Below the pieces are notes generated by a model. That model did no database searches. It was not told where the DNA came from and saw only the letters and a list, made by a program, of their open reading frames with translations. Source: Vibrio diazotrophicus (GTDB lineage Bacteria > Pseudomonadota > Gammaproteobacteria > Enterobacterales > Vibrionaceae). From it: a stretch of 64,000 bases of DNA. The DNA lies in NCBI RefSeq assembly GCF_038452265.1, contig NZ_CP151843.1, positions 1,364,001 through 1,428,000 on the forward strand. The letters are read 5' to 3'. Position 1 is the first letter of the stretch; each line of letters begins with the position of its first letter. This document shows, piece after piece, positions 52,673-62,287 of the stretch. The translations under genes and the position numbers were made by a program.

Positions 52673-53566
52673 TTAGCTTGCGATGTTCACGCTGAGCTGA
52701 AGATTAAACGGTAGCTTTGACAGCTTCTTATGCAGTGTACGTCGAGTATGTTCAATATCTTCTACAGCAATCACGTTGTCTTCAGATTTGATGTCTACAT
52801 CAACCCACAACTCACGGCCAATTTTAGTTACTGCCGAAAGTTCTACCAGTTGATCTGATTCTTCACCAGCAGCTAGAACGCCTTGGTCGACTTTGTTACA
52901 AATATCTTCACTTGGGGCCATCATGAAAATTTCACGTAGTGAAGACTTCAACATTTCGAACGGTACCTTTAAGAAGTAGAACGACATTGCCAACATCATC
53001 ATTGGGTCGGTATAGACCGCGTATTCAGCCAGTGGTGATAGAGTCACCAACCAAGCTAAGATGAAACCAATGGTTACCGCTACACTGAGCAAAGTATCCA
53101 TTTTCCATTGTTTTACTTCAGCATCAATTAAGTCAGAGGCAGTGCGTCTGTGCAGCTTCGTCATGTAAAACCATGCGATACCACAGCCAATCACGTTAAC
53201 AATACCGAATAGAGTCGCAATCGAAACGTCAACTTCTCGGCCGCCAGTAAACATAGCTACAACAGCACTATATAACGAAGCACACACGACGATTAAAATA
53301 ACCGCGCCTTTGACTGCGATTACCGCTGGCTCAAGAGCGGCACGACCAAACTGGAATTCGTCATCAGACGGCTTTTGAATATATCGAGAAGCAATTAGCG
53401 ACAAAATAGTTAACAGTAAGCTGACTAGTGAGTACATACCGTCAAACAAGATAACGAGTGAACTAACCAATAAGCCAACAACTAAACCACCCATAGCAAA
53501 GCCCGAAGAAATAAGGGCTGAAAGCGTCAGAATGCGTTTCTCGTTGATGTTTGTTTTAGCACACAT
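52673..53566 (-). CDS. Cation diffusion facilitator-family transporter
   Basis: This 297-residue protein has about five to six membrane helices and a C-terminal cytoplasmic domain (about 210-297) like CDF metal exporters. The helix-2 motif reads LFDGMYSLVS and the helix-5 motif EVKQWKMDTLLS, so some acidic or histidine ligands of classical zinc transporters are changed. The transported ion is therefore uncertain. It belongs to the CDF group common in vibrios. Confidence 0.85.
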   Translation of the reverse strand: MCAKTNINEKRILTLSALISSGFAMGGLVVGLLVSSLVILFDGMYSLVSLLLTILSLIASRYIQKPSDDEFQFGRAALEPAVIAVKGAVILIVVCASLYSAVVAMFTGGREVDVSIATLFGIVNVIGCGIAWFYMTKLHRRTASDLIDAEVKQWKMDTLLSVAVTIGFILAWLVTLSPLAEYAVYTDPMMMLAMSFYFLKVPFEMLKSSLREIFMMAPSEDICNKVDQGVLAAGEESDQLVELSAVTKIGRELWVDVDIKSEDNVIAVEDIEHTRRTLHKKLSKLPFNLQLSVNIAS

Positions 53567-53749
53567 AGGGGAAATACCAGTTGAAAATCTGCTGATATTT
53601 TGGCTTTTAAATAGGCTTTGACAATGTCTATTTGGTTTTTTGAGTGGGCGAAAATTGAGCGTTTATAAATTTATTTATATTTTACAATACATTACGTGTT
53701 GTTTTTGGTGCCATTAATTTTGACGCTGACTGGTTTAGTTGCATGAAGG

Positions 53750-54628
53750 TTAGAAATCAAACAGATAATCACTGATCTTGTCAGCTAACCAGACCATCGC
53801 TGGGTTTTCTGCGGTTCCAGATGTGCTGAACATACAATAGTCTTCTTGGGTCAGCCCGTACGTATGTTTAATCACGGAAAGGCGTTGTTCACGAAGATAG
53901 TGGCGGATCAATGGTTCTGGTAATACCCCCCAAGCGTTTTCAGTCAAGATAGTATTCAGAATGTATTCGAAGCTGGAAAAGCCGATATAACGACGAGAGA
54001 AGGGTTCAAGGCTCGGGTTATCTTTTTCATTCAGATATACCATCACCGCCTGCATTGACTTACGAAGTTCTTCATCCGCCACTCGTTTAAGTTTGGCAAG
54101 TGGATGTGTCGCTTTGCACACAGACATCATGCGGATCTTACCCAGTGGCTGGTATGTAATTCTTGGGTCATCCAGTCGTTCGTAATCAACACCGAAGGCA
54201 AAATCTACTTGTTGTGTTGCCACCATATTGGCTAGGTCGCCACTGGAAGCCAAAAACAAGTTAAATGAAGTGTTGGGAAACAAGTTGTTCAGCTTGTGCG
54301 CGAGATCTTGCCATAGTGAGTCTGGAAGAGAGTCATCACGGGCAATCCACATTTCAGCTGCAAATTCACTGGAAACCTGAGAGCAGGTACGACGAATTCG
54401 CGTCGCTGTGATCAGGACACTTTCGCAGTCTTTATAGATTGCTTTTCCGGCTTCAGAAAGCGTGACGTTGTTCCCTGAGCGTTGAAACAATTCAACCCCG
54501 AGTTCCTTTTCCAGCGCTTTAATCGACATACTTAACTTGGTTCGGTTGCACTCCAACTGTCGCGCGGCTTCTGAGACAGAGCCGGTATCAGCGATGGTAC
54601 AAAAAGCTTCAAGTTGCGACAGGTTCAT
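53750..54628 (-). CDS. LysR-family regulator
   Basis: This 292-residue protein has a LysR winged helix (about 3-60, LSQLEAFCTIADTGSVSEAARQLECNRTKLSMSIKALEKELG region) and a substrate-binding domain. It is divergent from the methyltransferase gene, 257 bases away, and convergent to nothing close. No target is evident; control of the adjacent cation transporter or methyltransferase is possible. The start has only a weak ribosome-binding site. Confidence 0.9.
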   Translation of the reverse strand: MNLSQLEAFCTIADTGSVSEAARQLECNRTKLSMSIKALEKELGVELFQRSGNNVTLSEAGKAIYKDCESVLITATRIRRTCSQVSSEFAAEMWIARDDSLPDSLWQDLAHKLNNLFPNTSFNLFLASSGDLANMVATQQVDFAFGVDYERLDDPRITYQPLGKIRMMSVCKATHPLAKLKRVADEELRKSMQAVMVYLNEKDNPSLEPFSRRYIGFSSFEYILNTILTENAWGVLPEPLIRHYLREQRLSVIKHTYGLTQEDYCMFSTSGTAENPAMVWLADKISDYLFDF

Positions 54629-54885
54629 AATGTGCTCAAACGAATGAAAGTTAAGGAATCATATACAAAAAATGTCACTCTGCCTATCTACGGCTATTTG
54701 GATTTGGTTGTCTGAAGTAATTGTTACTTTCTACATTATTGAGGCAAAAATAGTCAGCTAAATTAAGATTTGCGGAAGAATGTCAATTTCTTCAATAAGA
54801 TTGCACGCTAACGCTAGGAACTGAACCTCATTTTGGTTTAATCTTGACGTAAATGCCGAAGACACGAAGTAACACGGAGGCCATG

Positions 54886-55467
54886 ATGGCACACGATTGG
54901 GACGAATACGCACCTGACTGGGAAAAAGACGAATCGACAACCGTTTTTGCGCAAAACGTATTCCAACAACTTCAAAAATTGATAAACGTAGAAGGGAAGC
55001 ACGTGCTGGATTTCGGTTGTGGGACAGGTTTGCTGACTCAACTGATTTCTCCATTGGCAAAAGATATCGTCGCATTAGATGGCTCTGAAGCCATGATTGA
55101 AGAACTTGATAAAAAAGAATTAAGCAATGTGGAGCCTGTTGTCGACCATTTAACTCGTGGTTTGGTTGCTCAACATCCAGCATTTCGCAAACAGTTTGAC
55201 TTAGTCGTTGCTTCTTCAGTGTGTGGTTTTGTTTCTGATTTCCAAGAAGTCGCGGTGATTATTCACTCTCTACTTGATAAAGATGGATTATTTGTTCACT
55301 GGGATTGGCTGGTTGATGATTCAGATCCTGAATATGGTTTAAGCCAATCAGATATTGAAAGTGCTCTGTCGAATGCGGGGTTCTCTGAAGTAACAACGAG
55401 TATTGCTTTTGAGTTGAATACGCCTCAGGGACTGAAACCCGTCGTCATGGGCGTAGGACGTAAATAG
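54886..55467 (+). CDS. SAM-dependent methyltransferase
   Basis: This 193-residue class I methyltransferase has motif I VLDFGCGTGLLTQL near residue 48, then DIVALDGSEAMIEEL and LVVASSVCGFV, as in small-molecule methyltransferases. The substrate is unknown. ATG 54886 is best placed after GGAGG (54876-54880); the frame extends to 54853 without support. A terminator follows. Confidence 0.88.
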   Translation: MAHDWDEYAPDWEKDESTTVFAQNVFQQLQKLINVEGKHVLDFGCGTGLLTQLISPLAKDIVALDGSEAMIEELDKKELSNVEPVVDHLTRGLVAQHPAFRKQFDLVVASSVCGFVSDFQEVAVIIHSLLDKDGLFVHWDWLVDDSDPEYGLSQSDIESALSNAGFSEVTTSIAFELNTPQGLKPVVMGVGRK

Positions 55468-55498
55468 ACGCAGTTAATCGTATTCATTCATCGTTAGG

Positions 55499-55527
55499 AA
55501 CCGTAGTGCAGTCACTGCGGTTTTTTT
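55499..55527 (+). terminator. Terminator after the methyltransferase gene
   Basis: The stem AACCGTAGTG / CACTGCGGTT with one mismatch and a CAGT loop is followed by seven T residues. Confidence 0.85.
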
Positions 55528-55787
55528 ATCCTCCCCTGTCAGGCTACTCGGCGGGATTTGAGTGTGATGTTAGTTCAGGAACGATTCGCTGATGTTTTCG
55601 GTTATCCCTCTTTTCTCGTCTGGTTGGATATTTTATTCACTGCAAATGTAATAATTCATCCAATGGTATTCTCGCCGCTGTCAAATTAACGATTGATGTG
55701 CGAATGTGATTAAAATGCTTCAATTAGTTGTGATTCTGCCGAAATAGGGTGTATAGAATCCAATAGGATAAATAAAACAGAGAACAT
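55528..55787. other. Intergenic region before the Sel1-repeat gene
   Basis: These 260 bases probably carry the promoter of the Sel1-repeat gene. I see no operator-like palindrome or small gene in them. Confidence 0.4.
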
Positions 55788-56990
55788 ATGAATATTATTG
55801 GTATGGCCATCGGCGCATTAGGCCTGTCTTTCATCCTGATTTTTGTTTGGATGATTTCTCTTTCAGTACGAAGGAAAAGACTGGAAGAAGAAAAGAGAGA
55901 GCGAGAGGAATCCTATCGTAGGGCGCTTGAGCGTACGCGAGAAGAAGAGCGCAAAGAACGTTTGTTTCAAGCGGAATCTGGTCATATTCCAACAATATTG
56001 TATTTAGCAAAAGAAGCCGAAAGAAAGAACTTGAGAGAGGCGCTGTTTTGGTACGAAAAAGCCGCTCAGTTCGACAATATTAATGGTATGCATGGTGTCG
56101 TTCGTATCTGCAATAGAATGCGTGACGACATGATTTTACGAGAAAAAAGCCGCTTTTGGCAGCTCTATATCGATGCATTAGATGGCGACTTACAAGCGAA
56201 ATATGAGACTGGTCGGGCGTTTATCTCTGGGCATGGAATAGAAGTTAACGTCGTTAAAGGCCTGGGAATGGTTCAGGAAGCGGCGGAAAGAAAGCATATT
56301 GAAGCCATTATCTTTATGGGTGACTGGTGTGTTTCCAAAGACAACATTACGCCATCACCGGGTGATTCAACTTACTGGTACTCGAAAGCAGCAAAAAGAA
56401 ACAGCCTTGAAGGGATGATGAAACTGGGGCTCAATTACCTGAAAGGTGTGGGTGTTCCAGCCAACCATGAAAAGGCTTGTTACTGGTTGGAGCGAGCTTC
56501 GGAAAAAGGTCATGCAGAATCAATGTACCATGCAGCAGAAGCGTGGATAGATAGAGGTGCAAACGGCAACTCTATCGCTTACATCTGGTTGTATTTGTCT
56601 GCTCACTTTGGCTTTGAACCTGCAAGAACGTTACGCGATAAAGTGGGCAGCAATATGGGTGTCAACTCGGTTGTCGGGTTACAAGCTTTAGCAAGACCAT
56701 TGCAAAAGAAAATCGCAACAGGGAAAGTCAATAAGCACTCGATTATTCGCGCTCTGAATAAGCTGTATAAACGTAAAATTCCGGTACCCATGAAAGGTGA
56801 AGTATTAGATGACAGCGAGATTGCAGAGAATGCGAGTGAAACCTTGCTTGAAGAGCTAGAGGCGATAGATGAGTTCGATGAGTTGGAGCTCGTATTGCCA
56901 CAAGGTATAGAACAAAGCGAAGAGCCTAAGGCGCAAGAGCAGTCTAAAAAGCCGGACTTCACCAATACTACAATGGATAAGCATTCCTAA
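55788..56990 (+). CDS. Membrane-anchored Sel1-repeat protein
   Basis: This 400-residue protein has one N-terminal transmembrane helix (about 4-24), a highly charged coiled segment (about 27-62, rich in Arg and Glu) and Sel1/TPR-like repeats (about 62-270; units around ALFWYEKAAQFDNINGMHGV, STYWYSKAAKRNSLEGMMKL and ACYWLERASEKGHAESMYHA). The acidic tail has no known domain. It is probably an inner-membrane scaffold with repeats in the cytoplasm. The binding partner is unknown. Confidence 0.83.
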   Translation: MNIIGMAIGALGLSFILIFVWMISLSVRRKRLEEEKREREESYRRALERTREEERKERLFQAESGHIPTILYLAKEAERKNLREALFWYEKAAQFDNINGMHGVVRICNRMRDDMILREKSRFWQLYIDALDGDLQAKYETGRAFISGHGIEVNVVKGLGMVQEAAERKHIEAIIFMGDWCVSKDNITPSPGDSTYWYSKAAKRNSLEGMMKLGLNYLKGVGVPANHEKACYWLERASEKGHAESMYHAAEAWIDRGANGNSIAYIWLYLSAHFGFEPARTLRDKVGSNMGVNSVVGLQALARPLQKKIATGKVNKHSIIRALNKLYKRKIPVPMKGEVLDDSEIAENASETLLEELEAIDEFDELELVLPQGIEQSEEPKAQEQSKKPDFTNTTMDKHS

Positions 56991-57019
56991 CCAGTTCAAC
57001 GCCACATTTCCAATAAACT

Positions 57020-57052
57020 AAAAGGCCCAGAGATTCGCTCTCTGGGCCTTTT
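57020..57052. terminator. Bidirectional terminator between the Sel1 gene and nagB
   Basis: The perfect 14-base stem AAAAGGCCCAGAGA / TCTCTGGGCCTTTT with a TTCGC loop lies between convergent genes. Confidence 0.93.
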
Positions 57053-57086
57053 CTGTTCTTATTTCTCAATCAATACTGAGAGAAAC

Positions 57087-57887
57087 TTAGAAGCCTTTGA
57101 TGTTTTCTGCTTCTAGCTCGTTAAAGTAACGAACAGTTTTCACTTTCAACTCTTGTGTCGCTTGATCATCACATACGATGATTGCTTTTGGATGAAGTTG
57201 CAGAGCACTTACTGTCCATAGGTGGTTTACACAACCTTCAACCGCAGCTTCAACTGCTAATGCTTTGTTGTGACCCATCGCTAGGATAAGCAGTTCTTCT
57301 GCGTCCAGTAGAGTACCCACACCGATAGTCAGTGCGTATTTTGGCACTTGACTTACATCACCACCGAAGAAACGAGAGTTCGCGATACGTGTATCTTCAG
57401 TCAGTGTTTTGATACGTGTACGTGAAGATAGTGAAGATGCTGGCTCGTTGAATGCGATATGACCATCATTACCTACGCCACCCATGAATAGGTTAATTTT
57501 GCTGTAAGATTTGATTTTCTCTTCGTAACGCTTACATACCGCGTCGTGATCATCAGAAGTACCGTCAAGCAAGTTAATGTTTTGCTCTTGGATATCAACG
57601 TGGTTGAAGAAATTGGTGTACATGAATGTACGGTAAGATTCAGGGTGATCCGCTGGTAGACCGACATACTCGTCCATATTGAAAGTTACAACATGCTTGA
57701 AGCTTACTTCACCTGCATTATAAAGCTCGATTAGGGCTTTGTAAGTTTCAAGAGGAGTACTACCAGTTGGTAGACCTAGAACAAACGGACGTTCTGCAGT
57801 TGGTTTAAATGCATTGATACGCTTAACAATGTGTGCCGCTGCCCATTTGCCGACTTGTGCTTTGTTGTTCAGTGGGATAAGTCTCAT
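57087..57887 (-). CDS. nagB: Glucosamine-6-phosphate deaminase
   Basis: This 266-residue enzyme turns glucosamine-6-phosphate into fructose-6-phosphate and ammonia, the last step in using N-acetylglucosamine and chitin sugars. Landmarks are GLPTGSTPLETYKAL near residue 40, the catalytic Asp in FNMDEYVGL near 72, and GNDGHIAFNEP near 139, with the catalytic His and Glu. AAGGGCG lies before the start. It stands alone here, without nagA or nagE next to it. Confidence 0.97.
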   Translation of the reverse strand: MRLIPLNNKAQVGKWAAAHIVKRINAFKPTAERPFVLGLPTGSTPLETYKALIELYNAGEVSFKHVVTFNMDEYVGLPADHPESYRTFMYTNFFNHVDIQEQNINLLDGTSDDHDAVCKRYEEKIKSYSKINLFMGGVGNDGHIAFNEPASSLSSRTRIKTLTEDTRIANSRFFGGDVSQVPKYALTIGVGTLLDAEELLILAMGHNKALAVEAAVEGCVNHLWTVSALQLHPKAIIVCDDQATQELKVKTVRYFNELEAENIKGF

Positions 57888-58000
57888 GTTTCGCCCTTAA
57901 TATTGGTAAATGTCTTCACCCCTCAATGCCTAAACTGACTTTTGGTTGCCTGCGAACGTTGCCATTCAATCACAACACAGCTTTAAACACCTTGGGCTGT

Positions 58001-58026
58001 CTTATTAATTTGCATTATAAAATAAG
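58001..58026. promoter_or_regulatory. Possible NagC-like operator upstream of nagB
   Basis: CTTATT (58001) and AATAAG (58021) form an inverted repeat with an AT-rich 14-base centre, about 125 bases before the nagB start. NagC/Mlc-type sites have TTATTT-like arms around AT-rich centres, but the match here is only approximate. Confidence 0.3.
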
Positions 58027-58274
58027 TTTTCTGCATCTGCCATTGTTTTATGTCAAACTTTCATTCTATGACCTGATTCCTGGCCTTTTAAAGTCAATAA
58101 TTGTCGATTTAGAAGCGACTTTCTCAGTGTTACGTGGCGATTACTAAGAAGTTTACATAACAAAATTTACTTTTAAAATTAAGTGAAATTTTGATTAATA
58201 ACTCATAGCAAATTGGCGAAGAGAAAGTTAGTTACCCATAATTAATGTGCAAGGTAAGATTAAGGAGTAAATCA

Positions 58275-58526
58275 ATGAAGAACGAACTTGATCCAACCAA
58301 AATACTACATGCGTATGAGACAATTATAGAACACGGTACGCCGACCGAGCATGGCAAAATCTATGAGGGTGTAGAGGCTTTTTCTGACTACGATGGATAC
58401 AGTATTTACTTACGTGGTAATGGCGTAGAGCTCAAAGTTGGATTCCATAACACCTACCATCTTGAATATGACCAAGAACATTTGAAAGAAACCTTTTTGA
58501 AGAAGGTTGCTATGTTAGCCAAATAG
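58275..58526 (+). CDS. Small DUF3081-like protein
   Basis: The 83-residue product (MKNELDPTKILHAYETI start, with GVEAFSDYDGYSIYLRGNGVELKVGFH inside) resembles the small DUF3081 proteins of vibrios and shewanellae. The function is unknown. AAGGAG at nine bases before ATG 58275 supports the start; the frame could extend to 58245 without support. It lies 387 bases from the divergent nagB start. Confidence 0.75.
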   Translation: MKNELDPTKILHAYETIIEHGTPTEHGKIYEGVEAFSDYDGYSIYLRGNGVELKVGFHNTYHLEYDQEHLKETFLKKVAMLAK

Positions 58527-58687
58527 GTTTGGGAAAAGGAAAAAGAGTAGATAGGGAAAGCTGATGATATAAGGGGGATGACTTTCTGAGCTTCAAACAA
58601 GATCAAAGCCGAAAGCACAACATTGAGAATTTTGAATCTAGCGCAATGACCTGCCGGTAAAACTGTTGAAATTGCGTTCATATCGAT

Positions 58688-58715
58688 AGCTTCAGCACGA
58701 GACTGTGCTGAAGCT
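58688..58715. terminator. Hairpin downstream of maoP
   Basis: The perfect 11-base stem AGCTTCAGCAC / GTGCTGAAGCT lies a few bases beyond the maoP stop. It lacks a T run on the maoP strand, so it may stabilise or end the transcript only in part. Confidence 0.5.
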
Positions 58716-58720
58716 TTCTA

Positions 58721-59089
58721 TTAACCTTCCTCGGTTAAGCTAGGCTCGTCATCAGTATCTGTGTAATCATCTGATGAAGCGTCAAGTTTGTTGCGACCAT
58801 TCAATGTATGGAAGCGTTTACGACCGCGAGCCAAACGCACGTATTTCAACCATGCTTTTTCGATTTTGCTTGCTGCTAATTCTGGATTATCCAACACTTT
58901 TAAAAATTGTTGTTCTTCCGCGTTTTCAGGTTGCAGAGTACCAGCTTCCAAGCCAGATAGAGTTTCACCGTAAAGTGTTAGAATATCCTCTTCTGCAAGA
59001 GTGAAATCACCGGATTTCGCGAATCCGCGTGGGAACTTTTTCGTGTCGTAAAAACGTTTTTTTCCTAAACGAAATGCAGTCTCAAACAT
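58721..59089 (-). CDS. maoP: MaoP (YifE, DUF413) chromosome-organisation protein
   Basis: This 122-residue protein matches the DUF413 family that includes E. coli MaoP: KRFYDTKKFPRGFAKSGDFTLAE at the start and KYVRLARGRKRFHTLNGR near residue 90, then an acidic DDYTDTDD tail. In E. coli, MaoP acts with the site maoS to set the Ori macrodomain, and maoP is divergent from hdfR, as here. GAGG lies before the start. Confidence 0.92.
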   Translation of the reverse strand: MFETAFRLGKKRFYDTKKFPRGFAKSGDFTLAEEDILTLYGETLSGLEAGTLQPENAEEQQFLKVLDNPELAASKIEKAWLKYVRLARGRKRFHTLNGRNKLDASSDDYTDTDDEPSLTEEG

Positions 59090-59239
59090 ATCAACCTCGT
59101 GTAAATATGAGCTGCTACTATGTAGCTTTGGTTCACCGCGAAAGTTAGGCGCAAATTATATAAAAGAAAAACAAAAATTTTTTATCGTCATAATTGTACT
59201 TCCTTGTTAATCTTCGACTGTAAATTCAGAGGATTCTAT

Positions 59240-60127
59240 ATGGACGTAAAAGTCTTTCGTACTTTTCTTGAGTTGGCTCAAGTACGCCATTTTGGTCGTG
59301 CTGCTGAAAACCTATATTTAACTCAAGCGGCTGTAAGTGCACGTATTAAACAATTAGAAAGCTATTTTGACACGCAACTTTTCACTCGTGACCGCAACAA
59401 CATTAAGTTGACGTCTGCGGGGGAGCGTTTGGTCAGTTATGCCGAGGTCATGGTGACGACCTTGCAGCAGGCTAAATTTGAACTTTCTTTAGAAAATGGT
59501 CAAGCGTTGCAATTGACGATCGGTGGGACCCCGAACATATGGGATGCGTATTTACAGAACTGTTTGAGTGTCGTAACCGATGCATTTAGTGGATATGCGT
59601 TTATGGCTGAAGTGATGGGTCGCGAACAGTTAAGTCGACAGTTGCTAGAACGCACATTAGACATGGCCTTTGCTTTTGATCAGATTAAAGCGGAAGAGCT
59701 GAACTGCAAGAAAGTTGCAGATCTGGTTTTAGTGCTGGTCTCGACACAAAATGACACATTAGAGTCGGTATTTCAGAATCGCTATGTTTACGTCGACTGG
59801 GGTTCGCGCTTTGCGGCAGAGCATGCAGACAGACACCCTAAGGCACCAGCGCCATTTTTACGCACATCAACAGCGCGTATAGCATTGGACTTCATTTTGG
59901 AGAAAGGAGGTAGCGCTTACCTTCCGACATCGATTGTTGAGCCTTTTATTGCCTCTGGTGAGCTCAATTTGATTCCTGGAGTTGAAGAGTGGCATCGACC
60001 TGTTTATTTAAGCTATCGTAAAAACAGCTCTACTATCGAAGCTATCGGTCATGTAGAAGAGTTGGTGAAGAAGATCGACCCTCTCACCGCTTATAGTATT
60101 CAGCGTGCTGGCGAAGCGAGTTTGTAA
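59240..60127 (+). CDS. hdfR: HdfR, LysR-family regulator
   Basis: This 295-residue protein has a LysR winged helix with the segment RHFGRAAENLYLTQAAVSARIKQLE (about 17-40), then LFTRDRNNIKLTSAGERL, closely like E. coli HdfR, which was described as a repressor of flhDC. Divergence from maoP also matches E. coli. AGAGGA precedes ATG 59240; the frame extends to 59204 without support. Confidence 0.9.
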   Translation: MDVKVFRTFLELAQVRHFGRAAENLYLTQAAVSARIKQLESYFDTQLFTRDRNNIKLTSAGERLVSYAEVMVTTLQQAKFELSLENGQALQLTIGGTPNIWDAYLQNCLSVVTDAFSGYAFMAEVMGREQLSRQLLERTLDMAFAFDQIKAEELNCKKVADLVLVLVSTQNDTLESVFQNRYVYVDWGSRFAAEHADRHPKAPAPFLRTSTARIALDFILEKGGSAYLPTSIVEPFIASGELNLIPGVEEWHRPVYLSYRKNSSTIEAIGHVEELVKKIDPLTAYSIQRAGEASL

Positions 60128-60172
60128 CTCAGTTTTGGCCTAGTCGAAAAATAAACCAAGCGAGTAAACATA

Positions 60173-60200
60173 AAAAAGGCGAGCATATGCTCGCCTTTTT
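60173..60200. terminator. Bidirectional terminator between hdfR and the DoxX gene
   Basis: The palindrome AAAAAGGCGAGCAT / ATGCTCGCCTTTTT is perfect over 28 bases and lies between convergent genes. Confidence 0.9.
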
Positions 60201-60219
60201 ATGTTTTGAAGTTCGTCAA

Positions 60220-60660
60220 TTACTGAGATGACTTACTTAGCAGACTATCTACACTCAATTTGCCAGCACCGGAGATAGCTAGAGAAACGGATGCCGCCAG
60301 TAGTGCTAAACCAAACTCATAGCCGCCGTTAGAGAGAAACAAGCCATTGCTAAAGTGTGTACTGAAGATAGCCACAATCATAGTGAAAGCAAGAACAGCT
60401 GCTGCCGGGCGAGTCAGTAAACCGATCAGAATGAATAAACCACCAAAGAATTCACCGCTACCCGCAAGGAATGCCATTAACACGCCTGGTTCTAAGCCAA
60501 TTGATGCCATCCATTGACCTGTGCCTTGAAGACCGTAGCCACCAAACCAACCGAAAAGTTTCTGTGAGCCGTGCGCCATGAAAATGATGCTAATAGGAAG
60601 ACGCAAAGCAAGTGGAGCAAATCCTGCATTTGATGCTAGGAGTTTTTTAAGAGCTGACAT
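60220..60660 (-). CDS. DoxX-family membrane protein
   Basis: This 146-residue protein has four transmembrane helices and the DoxX pattern LRLPISIIFMAHGSQKLFGWFGG, then FLAGSGEFFGGLFILIGLLTRPAA. DoxX proteins are linked to oxidative stress responses and to thiosulfate metabolism in some organisms; the role here is not known. GAGGA before 60660 favours this start over the ATG five codons earlier. Confidence 0.9.
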   Translation of the reverse strand: MSALKKLLASNAGFAPLALRLPISIIFMAHGSQKLFGWFGGYGLQGTGQWMASIGLEPGVLMAFLAGSGEFFGGLFILIGLLTRPAAAVLAFTMIVAIFSTHFSNGLFLSNGGYEFGLALLAASVSLAISGAGKLSVDSLLSKSSQ

Positions 60661-60913
60661 ATTTAGATTCCTCAAAGTTCAAAACTTTCGAATAAGTTTT
60701 GATGTTGTCTGTAACTGTTGAAATGAAGTTTAGTAGACGATTGTACATTTGATAATCGGCATGGATTGACTTTGTTGTTTGAAAAATTCGAATGAACTTT
60801 AAGTCTAGTTATGCGTCAATGGACGCTTTGTGGGGCATTCAGTTCCGAAAATGGCTAGTGTTATGTTGAAGGCGTCGTAAACTAACGTTGATTTCAATGT
60901 TTAAGGATAGACC

Positions 60914-62287
60914 ATGTCGATAGAAGCAGAAGCCGTTCTGACTCATGAACAGTGCCAAAAGGCTCGTCTAAGCAGAGACGCTCGTTTTGACGGTCAATTT
61001 TATGTGGCAGTGAAGACCACTGGCATATTCTGTCGACCTATCTGTCCGGCAAATTTACCGAAGGAAGAGAACGTAGAATATTTCCTAAACCAAGCCCAAG
61101 CCCTTCAAGCGGGATATCGGCCTTGTTTGCGCTGCCGCCCAGACAGTGCACCAAGCTCTTGGGCATGGAAGGGGGTGGAAACCACCTTCATTCGCGCCCT
61201 ATCTATGATTGACAGTGGTGAGCTGCAAAGTCATAAGCTTAGTGAGCTGTCAGATCGTTTAGGAATATCCGATCGTTACCTGCGTCAGCTCTTTCAAACA
61301 CATCTCGGAATGTCGCCTAAACAGTATGCGCAGTATCATCAGCTGATGTTTGCGAAACAGCTGCTACACAACAGCAAAATGTCGATAACCGATATCGGTT
61401 TTGCTTGTGGCTTTAACAGCACACGGCGGTTTAATGATGCTTTCAGTAAAGTATTGCAACTGACACCTTCTCAGGTACGTAAAGAACGCGCCTCAGTCAC
61501 GGCTAAAAATCAGCTCTCACTTGCTTTTAGAGGGCCTTTTGATTGGGCACATATGTTGGCATTTTATCGTTTGAGAGCGATTCAGGGGCTAGAAACGGTT
61601 GATGACAATAGCTACGCTCGACACGTTAGATTAGGTCAAGGAAAGGGCTGGTTTAAAGCAACGAAAAACTCAGAGACACACTTAGATATTGAGTTTGAAC
61701 TGGAATCTATGACGGATCTGCGGCAGTTAGTGGTTAAACTCAGACGTTTGTTTGACTTAGATGTTGATATCGTCGCGGTTGAAAAGCAATTAGAGCAGGC
61801 TGCGCCGGGATTAATCAAAACTTCTGGTATTCGAATTCCTGGAGTATGGAATGCATGGGAAGCGGGAGTCAGAGCGATTTTAGGTCAGCAGGTTTCGATT
61901 AAAGCCGCGATTGGGCAGCTTAACTTGCTGGTTGCTCATCTGAAACAACCGAATGAAAGTACCACCTTTCCTTCACCTGAACAGGTTGCTAATGCCGATC
62001 TTTCATTTTTACGCATGCCTCAAAGCCGCAAAGATACCTTGAGTCGCTTTGCTCAATACATGCAAGACCATTTTGATGGAGACGTTGAGCATTGGCTCAA
62101 ATTAAAAGGCATCGGCCCATGGACAGTCAATTATGCACGTTTAAGAGGGTTATCAGACAGTAATTGTTTTCTGGATACTGATCTTGTGGTCAAGAAAGCG
62201 CTCGCGGGATACCCGCAATTAAACAAACAGCAAGTAGCGCCTTGGGGAAGCTACGCAACTTTTCACTGTTGGAACCAAATAACATGA
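60914..62287 (+). CDS. Ada-AraC-AlkA fusion: regulator and 3-methyladenine DNA glycosylase
   Basis: This 457-residue protein combines an Ada-type zinc and methyl-phosphotriester-accepting domain (about 5-80; GIFCRPICPANLPKEENVEYF, then RPCLRCRPD), an AraC helix-turn-helix domain (about 85-185), and an AlkA N-terminal domain with HhH-GPD glycosylase (about 195-455; VRAILGQQVSIKAAIGQL, and LKGIGPWTVNYARLRG with the catalytic Asp in FLDTDLVV). It should remove alkylated bases and may also sense alkylation damage. Its stop overlaps the ogt start (ATGA). Confidence 0.93.
   Translation: MSIEAEAVLTHEQCQKARLSRDARFDGQFYVAVKTTGIFCRPICPANLPKEENVEYFLNQAQALQAGYRPCLRCRPDSAPSSWAWKGVETTFIRALSMIDSGELQSHKLSELSDRLGISDRYLRQLFQTHLGMSPKQYAQYHQLMFAKQLLHNSKMSITDIGFACGFNSTRRFNDAFSKVLQLTPSQVRKERASVTAKNQLSLAFRGPFDWAHMLAFYRLRAIQGLETVDDNSYARHVRLGQGKGWFKATKNSETHLDIEFELESMTDLRQLVVKLRRLFDLDVDIVAVEKQLEQAAPGLIKTSGIRIPGVWNAWEAGVRAILGQQVSIKAAIGQLNLLVAHLKQPNESTTFPSPEQVANADLSFLRMPQSRKDTLSRFAQYMQDHFDGDVEHWLKLKGIGPWTVNYARLRGLSDSNCFLDTDLVVKKALAGYPQLNKQQVAPWGSYATFHCWNQIT

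Noticed and set aside
54758..55183. 141-codon minus-strand ORF
   Set aside because: It is antisense to the methyltransferase gene, whose motif I and GGAGG are clear.
57926..58147. ORF of 73 codons upstream of DUF3081 gene
   Set aside because: It lies in the AT-rich nagB promoter region without a ribosome-binding site and has a low-complexity hydrophobic product.
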